From assembly GCF_016097555.1 (NCBI RefSeq), contig NC_054704.1, positions 77,798,263-77,862,262 of the forward strand: a DNA stretch of 64,000 nt, written 5' to 3'. Positions 21,765 through 29,744 of the stretch are shown here, in pieces. Origin of the DNA: Gigantopelta aegis (lineage: Eukaryota; Mollusca; Gastropoda; Neomphalida; Peltospiridae). The notes beneath the pieces are model-generated. The model was not told the origin of the DNA and did not search any database. It worked only from the letters and a program-made list of their open reading frames with translations. The number at the start of each line of letters is the position of its first letter. Position 1 is the stretch's first letter. Both the position numbers and the translations under genes were made by a program.

Positions 21765-22360
21765 ACGTACCTAGACCTATGGTAAAACACTCATCTGATG
21801 TGCGGTCTGATGGTGCATATACAAGATCTCTTGGTGCTAATCAAAAAGAGTAACTCATAACGTGGCGGCTGTATTATATGTGTGATCCTTTTAAGGGACA
21901 GACCCTAGTTTTTAAACACTGATACATATTTTTCACTGTTAGAGCCCATTATCATCACTGAAATCAAACTTTACTTGTATTTTATTGTTTAGATTATCGA
22001 TTTCCGTACAACCGAAGTGTTCCGGTCATCCTGATGTTTCTAACACCACAAAATGCATTTTTCATATTTTAAAAAACCCATGTGCGTCTGAGAAGTAACG
22101 ATGATGAAGTCGCGTTTTAGTCTATTTTTAAGGGTATTTTAACGCCACAGATTATTGTTTCACTCTGTTGTATCCAAATTTGTTACAGGTTTGTAAATTA
22201 ACCAAACGTAGTGTCCATTTTGACGGGTTGAAACTATGGTCTAGGTGGGAAAATATGCCTTAGTATTTAAAAAATAGGGTCTGTCCCTTTAACATATGTC
22301 CGATATCATGGGTTCCAGTCGTGCGTATAAATATATAGTAATTAAAATATTTTTTCATAG
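21765..22360 (+). mobile_element. decayed SINE (head A) split by a TTAA element
   Basis: Head and core remnants (GCGCGGGACGTACC..AGATCTCTTGGTGCTAATC) run to 21890. The tail sequence resumes at 22293 with CATATGTCCGATATCATG. The gap is the TTAA element below. Confidence 0.75.
21891..22292. mobile_element. TTAA-site MITE with AGGGACAGACCCTA ends
   Basis: Termini TTAAGGGACAGACCCTA and TAGGGTCTGTCCCTTTAA are inverted over about 25 bp. It interrupts the SINE exactly where intact copies read CCTTAACCATATG, so the pre-insertion site was a TTAA. This directly supports a TTAA target duplication (piggyBac-like mobilisation is inferred). Confidence 0.9.
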
Positions 22361-22501
22361 TTGGTGCATATAAAAGATCCCTTGTTGCTAATCGAAAAAG
22401 AGTAGCCCATGAAGTGGCGACAGCGGATTTCCTCACTCAGTATCTGTGTTGTCCTTAACCATATGTCCGTAAATAAAACGTTGTGCGTCGTTAAATAAAA
22501 C
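22360..22501 (+). mobile_element. SINE core plus tail 1, head missing
   Basis: From TTGGTGCATATAAAAGATCC to GTCGTTAAATAAAAC, then interrupted by the element at 22502-23233. The rest of the tail (AAATAAAACATTTCCTTCC) resumes at 23234. Confidence 0.85.
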
Positions 22502-22905
22502 GAACCGTAGTCATAACGGACCCACTACAAAACGGCCCTAACAATAATTGGTCAAAACCACCCTAAATAATTTTAATCAGATTGTAAAAAAGGCAAAACG
22601 GCTAAAGAGTAAAATTCAAAACGGCCCTTAAGAAAAGTCAAAACGGCCAACGTGTAAACGCAAAAGGCTCGAGAAGGACAGCATCAGGTCACTCGTGCAA
22701 GATAATCGGTAGGGCCTTTATTGCCTCGTAGCTCGTTGAGCTGGTATGACCAGTGGCCTGACCCACGGTAGAGTTAATATTATGGGGTAAATTTTGGTCA
22801 CTAGTATTTATTTCAAATGGAGGGTGGATTTTGAATTATAAGTCGTTCTCCATTTTTAGACAAAATGCATTTATAATGAGATGTTGTGTGTATATGTTTT
22901 TATTA

Positions 22906-22941
<36 letters not shown>

Positions 22942-23233
22942 GTGGTAAATTAGTGTAATAAAATGTTATTGTGATACAGTTTCTGTTAAAAATGTGTAAT
23001 AAAGTGTTACCAGTGATACTGTTGTTTTTATACATATATTTTTTGGACTGCCTGTGATATATTGCTTATATTGGTTAACATTATTATTAATGAGAATTAA
23101 TTTAATGTTATGGTACGATACCTATTTCCTTTGGCCGTTTTGACTATTTTCTTTGGCCGTTTTAACCTTTTTTTCTTTGGCTGTTTTGACTTACTTTGGC
23201 CGTTTCATCCTGGGGCCGTTTTGACCACATACC
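22502..23233. mobile_element. DNA element with iterated subterminal AAAACGGCC motifs
   Basis: Flanked by an exact 9-bp duplication AAATAAAAC (22493-22501 and 23234-23242) inside a SINE tail. The left end has at least three close copies and one degenerate copy of CAAAACGGCC (22528-22650). The right end has five copies of the complement, GGCCGTTTTGA, with minor variants (23132-23224). The interior is AT-rich with a (TTA)n tract and no coding capacity. Iterated subterminal sites are typical of transposase-binding arrays; the superfamily is uncertain. Confidence 0.88.
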
Positions 23234-23325
23234 AAATAAAACATTTCCTTCCTTCATGCCTTGTTATCTTTAATACAAGTTTACGTTTTTTGTTATATGT
23301 TTTGCCCCCAAGTTGTAATATAGAT

Positions 23326-23446
23326 GTCAGGATGGCCGAGTGGTCTAAGGCGCCAGACTCAAGGCTTATTAGCTTTACACACTGTGTGTTATTATGAGTG
23401 TTCTGGTCCACAAATGTGGGCGTGGGTTCAAATCCCACTTCTGACA
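23326..23446 (+). tRNA. tRNA-Leu-CAA: tRNA-Leu(CAA) gene 4
   Basis: Exon 1 23326-23363, anticodon 23360-23362, intron 23364-23400 (37 nt), exon 2 23401-23446. The variable arm reads CCACAAATGTGG, one change from its sisters and outside the paired bases. T6 terminator at about 23451. Confidence 0.97.
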
Positions 23447-23820
23447 AACATTTTTTAAAGTTAAATAATGGATGTTTTTCAACATTAATCAAATAAGCTA
23501 AAAATTACTTTATACAAAATAAAACACAAAAATAGAGATATTACAGGTAAGTATATTAAATTTTTGAATAAAAATCAACATCTCATAAATCATTCAAAAT
23601 GATTAAGTTTAGGGCGGAACCGACTTAATTTGACTAGTCGTTTAACGTGTCCATATACCTATTATCATATAAACTACTTAAAATAGTAAAGAACAAACTA
23701 TGCAGTTGTGGACAGAACTCTCTAATCTAGCTTTATTAAAGCGCTCACCTGATCTGCATTCTGATGGTACATGTACAAGATCCCTTGATGCCAATATAAA
23801 ATAGTAATCGGTTTTCTCTC

Positions 23821-23997
23821 TACGAGGTATGTACTATTCTGTATGTGGGAAAGTGCATATACAATATCCCTTGCTGCATTAGGAAAGATGTAGCGGGTTT
23901 TTTCTGATGACTACGAGTCAGAATTACCAAATGTTTGACATCCAGTAGCCGATGATTGATTAATCAATGTGCTCAAGTGGTGTCGTTAAACAAAAAC
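23821..23997 (+). mobile_element. SINE core plus tail 2, head missing
   Basis: Core from GTATGTACTATTCTGTATGT, then TACGAGTCAGAATTACCAAA and tail 2 GGTGTCGTTAAACAAAAACA. Confidence 0.85.
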
Positions 23998-24092
23998 ACA
24001 AACAAACAAAACCTACCGATTAACGCCGACTCGACTGTTCAGTTGACAATAATCTGAAAATGTGCACCTGCACATACCAGTCGACGCGACAG

Positions 24093-24414
24093 GAAAGGAA
24101 ATGTTTTATTTAACGACGCACTCAACACATTTTATTTACGGTTATATGGCATCGGACATATGGTTAAGAACCACAGATATTGAGAGAGAAAACCCGCTGT
24201 CGCCACTTCATGGACTACTCTTCAATAAGCAGCAATGGATCTTCTATATGCACCATCCCACAGACAGGGTGGTACATACCATGGTCTTTGATATACCAGT
24301 CGTGGTGCACTGGCTGGAGCGAGAAATAGCCCAATGGGCCCACCGACGGGGGATCGATCCCAGACCGACTGCGCATCAAGCGAACGTTTTACCACTGGGC
24401 TATGTCCCGCCCCT
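24093..24414 (-). mobile_element. SINE, head A / tail 1, full length
   Basis: A minus-strand copy between near-identical 12-bp repeats TCGACGCGACAG (24081-24092) and TCGATGCGACAG (24415-24426), a target duplication with one change. Head GGGGCGGGACATAGCCCAG is intact. Confidence 0.92.
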
Positions 24415-24455
24415 TCGATGCGACAGTGAAATCGGGGCAAAACTGGAGATTAGCC

Positions 24456-24630
24456 GCGACTGTAACGTATTTACCCTGCACATTCCTTGGTAGCCCGAGT
24501 ACTCTTGACTGTAAGAGAGCTAGACGCGACTGTAACGTATTTACCCTGCACATTCCTTGGTAGCCCGAGTACTCTTGACTGTAAGAGAGCTAGACGCGAC
24601 TGTAACGTATTTACCCTGCACATTCCTTGG
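24456..24630. repeat. 70-bp tandem repeat, 2.5 copies
   Basis: Units start at 24456, 24526 and 24596 (GCGACTGTAACGTATTTACC). The first two are identical as far as I can read. The inner block TAGCCCGAGTACTC..GACTGTAAGAG..GCTAGAC recurs at 33167-33200 and in the hairpin at 42408-42501. Confidence 0.93.
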
Positions 24631-24686
24631 CTATCGATTAACGCCGACGTAATTAATATGTAATTAAAAGAGTTCTTTATTCCTTG

Positions 24687-25003
24687 TGCGGGATTTAACT
24701 CAACTAGCTCGCTTGAGGTACGTGCATCGCAGGATCGAACCAGCTCGGTTGATCCATTCAACCGATTGGCTTTGTTCTCGTTTCAACCAGTGCACCACAA
24801 TGGTCAAATGCCGTGGTATGTGCTTACCGGTCTGTGGGAAAGTGCCTGTAAAAGATCCATCGTTGTATTATGCAAAATGTAGCGGGTTTCCTCTGACGAC
24901 TACGAGTCAGAATTACTAAATGTTTTGACATTCAATAGCCCATGATTAATTAATCAATCAATCAATCACTGTGCTCTAGTGGTGTCGTTAAACAAATCAA
25001 ACT
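24687..25003 (+). mobile_element. SINE, head D / tail 2, full length
   Basis: Head TGCGGGATTTAACTCAACTA, B-box region AGGATCGAACC, core, and tail 2 ending GGTGTCGTTAAACAAATCAA. It is the most complete head-D copy here. Confidence 0.88.
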
Positions 25004-25090
25004 GACTTTTTTTAATTCATAATTTTAATAAAGGTTTACATTTATGGTTAAACGTTTGCCTCCTAGTTTTAATATAGTTGTTATATAGTT

Positions 25091-25211
25091 GTCAGGATGG
25101 CCGAGTGGTCTAAGGCGCCAGACTCAAGGCTTAAGTGCTTTACACATTATGTGTAATAACGAGTGTTCTGGTCCACGAATGTGGGCGTGGGTTCGAATCC
25201 CACTTCTGACA
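25091..25211 (+). tRNA. tRNA-Leu-CAA: tRNA-Leu(CAA) gene 5
   Basis: Exon 1 25091-25128, anticodon 25125-25127, intron 25129-25165 (37 nt), exon 2 25166-25211, B box GGTTCGAATCC, T5 terminator. The downstream flank (GTTAAATAATGGGCGTTTTT) matches the flank of gene 4. Confidence 0.97.
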
Positions 25212-25576
25212 AATATTTTTAAAAGTTAAATAATGGGCGTTTTTTCAACATTAATCAAATCAGCTAAAAATTACTTTACACAAAATAAAACACAAAAATA
25301 TAGATATTACAGGTAAGTATATTAATGTTTCGAATAAAAATAATTAAGTTTAGAGTGGAACCGAAACGTACCAAATGTTTATTTTTTTGTTTTGTTAGGT
25401 CGAGATGATTGCACACCATCAACATGCTATGCACCATCAGAATACACTAACAGATGCGAACACAACACAAGCTAACAATTTCATTCTTCACGTAACGGGA
25501 GGATTGCCACTTTCCCAGGACTGGCTTGACAGAATGAAGCTTGCTCGCAACCGCACCGTTCCAATCATATTGCTAA

Positions 25577-25795
25577 GTTGAAGAGATATACTGGTTAATA
25601 TAATGTTTAAGGTAGGTGCTTGGCACACCAACCCTGACATTAGGTAAATCAAGTTGAAGAGATATACTGGTTAATATGTTTAAGGTAGGTGCAAGAGATA
25701 TACTGGTTAATATAATGTTTAAGGTAGGTGCAAGAGATATACTGGTTAATATAATGTTTAAGGTAGGTGCAAGGCGCACTAACCCTGACATTAGG
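25577..25795. repeat. minisatellite, 39-42-bp unit
   Basis: Four copies of AGAGATATACTGGTTAATAT(AATG)TTTAAGGTAGGTGC. The first and last units carry an extra segment ending CCTGACATTAGGTAAATC. The leucine/threonine-rich minus-strand frames here are repeat translations. Confidence 0.92.
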
Positions 25796-25959
25796 TAAAT
25801 CTTGGCAACTGTCTGCCTTTTCACTACCCCTAATGCCAGTATGAATGAGCACCAAGACATTACAATATCTTTATTAGCAATGGATAAAAAAGACACTTTC
25901 GTATCAACATCCCAATTAGGTATGTTCCAGCTTCATATTTTCAATACAAGTACAACAAA

Positions 25960-26280
25960 CCCACCTGAAGGCTACCTCAGACATAAAAGCTTCGGTCATT
26001 ATATAACTAACGGTTAGTTTGTTTTATATTCTTTTTTTTCTTTGTATCAAAAGGCTTATATATTTTTAAGGTCTATCCTGTTTTTTGTTTGTTTTTTTTA
26101 AAATTTGTTTGGAGGAATGTGTATTATTTTTTTGTGCGAGGTGTACGTTAAATGACATTAGACAATTTTCCGTAGGAGTGTTGCTTTTGATTGTTATTCT
26201 ACGGTGGGGTGGCGTGAGGTACGTTTTAATACCCATAAAAGTGAATTTTTAACTATGCAGTTGTGGACAGAACCCTCTAA
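25960..26280. repeat. segmental duplication block Y, copy 2
   Basis: Counterpart of 21365-21760, ending CTATGCAGTTGTGGACAGAA, which also occurs at 23699-23718. Confidence 0.8.
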
Positions 26281-26446
26281 TTCACCTGATCTGGGAAAGT
26301 GCATATAAAAGATCCACTGTTGTATTATGCAAAATGTAGCGGGCATCCTCCGACTACGAGTCAGAATTACCAAATGTTTTGACATCCAACAGCCCATGAT
26401 TAATTAATCAATGTGCTCTAGTGGTGTCGTTAAACAAAACAAACTT
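26281..26446 (+). mobile_element. SINE core plus tail 2
   Basis: From GGGAAAGTGCATATAAAAGA to GGTGTCGTTAAACAAAACAA. It sits at the same distance before tRNA gene 6 as the copy at 24687-25003 before gene 5, so it was duplicated with the unit. Confidence 0.87.
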
Positions 26447-26530
26447 ACTTTTTCTTTCTTCATAAATTTAATAAAGGTTTACATTTATGGTTAAACTTTT
26501 GCCCCCTAGTTGTAATATACATTTGTAGTT

Positions 26531-26651
26531 GTCAGGATGGCCGAGTGGTCTAAGGCGCCAGACTCAAGGTTTACGAACTTTACACACTGCATGTGATAAC
26601 GAGTGTTCTGGTCCACGAATGTGGGCGTGGGTTCAAATCCCACTTCTGACA
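26531..26651 (+). tRNA. tRNA-Leu-CAA: tRNA-Leu(CAA) gene 6
   Basis: Exon 1 26531-26568, anticodon 26565-26567, intron 26569-26605 (37 nt), exon 2 26606-26651, B box GGTTCAAATCC, T11 terminator. Confidence 0.97.
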
Positions 26652-26697
26652 AATCTTTTTTTTTTCATTTAAAACGTTGAAAAAGTAATTAAATTAA

Positions 26698-26727
26698 TGG
26701 ACGTGGGTTCGAATTCCACTTCCGACA
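26698..26727 (+). pseudogene. 3' remnant of a tRNA-Leu gene
   Basis: TGGACGTGGGTTCGAATTCC followed by ACTTCCGACA keeps the T-arm, B box and acceptor 3' strand, with two changes. No 5' half is present. It lies 46 bp after gene 6. Confidence 0.85.
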
Positions 26728-26784
26728 AATTTTTTCTCTCCCGCTTTTCAATACTTCACATAACACATCATCTGCATAATTTGT

Positions 26785-27030
26785 GGTCAGTGGTAAAGCG
26801 CTACATCCTTGTCGGTGGATTCATTGAGCTACTTCTCGTTCCATTCAGTGAACCACGATTGGTATATAAATGTCGTATGTGCTATCCTGTCTGTGGATTG
26901 GTACATATGTACCTATAAACGATCCCTTGCTACTAATGGGAAAATGTAGCAGGTTTCCTCTAAATGACTGTAGTACAAACATTCGGACATCCAATGTGTT
27001 CTACGGATCTCGTTAAACAAAATACTTGTT
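26785..27030 (+). mobile_element. decayed SINE, head A
   Basis: GTGGTAAAGCGCTACATCC, CCACGATTGGTATATAAATG, GTGCTATCCTGTCTGTGGAT and a tail-2-like GTTAAACAAAAT are recognisable. It is much more diverged than its neighbours. Confidence 0.7.
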
Positions 27031-27384
27031 TTTTCTTTAAATTATTTTATACAAAAAAGAAAAGTAAAAAGCTAAAAAATAACATTAGTTTGACGACATA
27101 TTTAATTTACATCGACAATCATTTAATGTATTAATCGATTCATCAAAACGTACAAAAGAAAGAAATCCGACGACTATCATAAACAAAATCTTCAGGTTTA
27201 TTTTATTAGTTATGGTGTGCGTTGTTAATGTGTATATGTATTGCATGCATGCAGGTGCCATGCCACCCACCCCAATCATTTTCCCCTTCAAAACCTTTTA
27301 AATCCGGGATGACGAAGGGCTATGCCCGTATATTTGAAAAATCACTTTAATTTTTTTTTTTTTTTTTTGTAAAGCATTTAAGAG

Positions 27385-27640
27385 TACTGCTAAATACCGG
27401 GCCACCAAAAATTTCGTATCTCCTAACTTCAAGGGCCATAACTCTATGAAAAATGGGTAAATCGCCATGAAACTTATTGAAAGTCAAACTTTATCTCAAC
27501 AGGATATTTACATTTCAGCTCAGCATCACAAGGCATTGCAGAGGGGGCGGTTTTCTGACAATGTGGGTGTGGGATAGACGGATTCCTTTCTACATAGGTT
27601 GTCGTGGAACTACGGCCACCAGCCAACACTTGTGTGGAGT
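27385..27640 (+). repeat. interspersed repeat with AAGGGCCATAACTCTATGAA
   Basis: The block CAAGGGCCATAACTCT..AAAAATGGGTAAATCGCC..TGAAACTT is a sequence I associate with a common molluscan repeat. Only this copy is in the window, and its boundaries are uncertain. Confidence 0.5.
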
Positions 27641-27859
27641 AGTGATAAAAAACATGGCAGCAGGTTTCTGAAATGAAACGGATCAAACTCCATCAACAGC
27701 GGTGTGCATCAGGAGGCCCATCTGCCCCAACCGCCAAGCTTCAGTGGCAATATTTATGCATATTCCCCTCCAAATAAGTCTCCCCCCCCCCCCCCCCCCC
27801 ACCCTCCTCTTCAGATGACAAAACTGACCTGTCCAGTCATTATGTTAAACCAGACACCA

Positions 27860-29410
27860 TTAAAGGTAGACTAAACTCCAACAAGAGCCTTACGTGTTGG
27901 AAAGATGCATACCCGGACCACCGACATATATTGACACTTTAACAAATAAAAAACCGTGATTATTCCTGCTAATTGGGGGCAGCCATTTTGTTTGTTTTTG
28001 TGACGTCCGGTGGTATAGCTTGGGGAGAAGTGGCCTCAGACCACAATTAATTTCGCTATATGTTTCTATATAGCCTTAGTGGCTATAACATTGTTATTAA
28101 TATCAGCAGGCCCGTGAAGTTTTGTATGTACCTTTGCCTGCATGGGGGACACATACCCTGAAAAGGACAACCCCTGTTGTCCAGCTCTTTCTCCCAGCAT
28201 ATTGGTTTAAACAGACACACCCTCTAAACCAGGCCGGAGTACACCCATTTTACACAAAAAGCACTACTTTTGCATGGGCCGGAATTACCACAAACAAGTC
28301 TTCAATGTCAACAAGTTACACATGTTTACAAACTACATGCTATCCCCTGTCACTTCAGTCAAACAGTTGCCACTTCATAGCTGTCTGCCATGAAATAATC
28401 ACAGTCAAACAGCAGACTACTTGCGCGGTCAAACTTCCGGATTTTGGACAACCAAATGGGAAGATAACTGTAATCTGAGGCCAAGTGACGTGAGCTCAGG
28501 TCCAACTTGTCTAGTATGCACGGAGTAAACAAATGCTCTAATTTACGACAAGGCGCTTCGCTTTCATCAACCCGACTTGTAAAACAACATAAATGACTTG
28601 ATAGTTTAATAAACTATTTAACTAAATATATTTCAATTTGTATCAATATAACGAAAAGAAAAAATGCATATTATTAGGATACGTTCGAGCAAAAACCACT
28701 CACGATACCAAAGTGATATTTTTTTTTCTCTGGGACTACGTAATTGGTCAGTTTTGTGCTTTTAGATGGGGAAGTCTACTTAATCAAGGGCTTTACAGAA
28801 TTACTTAACAGTAATAAAGCTGGTAAAGTCCATTACGATTTGAAGTTATCACACAATACCCTGTGATCTTAATAAAAGAGGCACGTCTTTTTAGTGTCTA
28901 GGGACCGTCTAAATATACACTTGCCAATCAAGAACCACAGGTACAGGCCACGGAAAGAAAAGACCAATTAAGCAAAACACTCCGACTATTATTTCAGTAC
29001 GCGGGTTCAATTTATATACAAAATACAATACAGTTATTTCAACACTTTGACAATGGTGGTTTATTTTGTATTGAAAAATAAACCATATATACAGTTGCTG
29101 TGTTACTGGGATAGATATTATTACAGAACATTGCGATGCATCTGCAAAAATCAGGTATGTTTTGTTTTTTCAGTTCGAAGACCAATTCCTGACGCGACAC
29201 GTTAGGTATTACGTAACCACCAGCTCGCCAGAGGGCGTATTCACTGGGATGGTACAAAATGGCTGCGCCCGTTATATACAATAGCCGTCACATTTAACCG
29301 TTTTATTAATTAACTATACGAGTATACTTGTTGATATTAAGCAATAATGTGAATTATGTATCGTTGAATATGCACACCAGTCCAAAAGCCTTGCTTTAGC
29401 ATTCCTTTAA
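27860..29410. mobile_element. TTAA-bounded element, long copy
   Basis: Ends TTAAAGGTAGACTAAACT and GCATTCCTTTAA. Inner blocks GTTGGAAAGATGCATACC, GGCGCTTCGCTTTCATCAAC and CCAGTCCAAAAGCCTTG match the 808-bp copy at 43222-44029. This copy has extra blocks at about 28100-28480 and 28930-29290. The 118-codon plus-strand frame at 28122-28478 lies in an extra block and looks non-coding (cysteine/threonine-rich, no motif). Confidence 0.82.
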
Positions 29411-29713
29411 GTGTAATATGAATGATCAAGCCTAAGATTTGATGGGCATCAAACGAAGGGATGGCACAGAGGCACCAACTCCCTCAACTTCATTTCTATT
29501 GTACTGCTCACAAATGAACTTTCAGGTGGTAAGAATCTGCACAAATTATCAAAGCTTTACCATCCAGTGGCTTCTTTCAACACAACAGAAATGGGGGGTT
29601 TTCAGGTTCTACTGAAAACAGCAAACCAAAACAAAGATGTAACATCCATTATCCCCCTTGCAACAGTTTGTTGCAAAACAAATTATAAAAAAACAGAAAT
29701 CTGAGAAAGACCG

Positions 29714-29719
29714 TTTATT
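29714..29719 (-). other. polyadenylation signal of RPS20
   Basis: AATAAA on the minus strand, 26 nt after the RPS20 stop codon, implying a very short 3' UTR, as usual for ribosomal protein genes. Confidence 0.85.
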
Positions 29720-29744
29720 GTCAAAAGTTCATACTGACAAGAGT

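Noticed and set aside
24456-24630. Possible CRISPR-like array
   Set aside because: The 70-bp units are contiguous and identical, with no variable spacers, and the genome is eukaryotic.
25573-25896. Repetitive leucine-rich minus-strand frames
   Set aside because: Explained by the 39-42-bp minisatellite.
28122-28478. 118-codon plus-strand frame
   Set aside because: Lies in an extra block of a non-coding TTAA element; composition and lack of motif argue against a gene.
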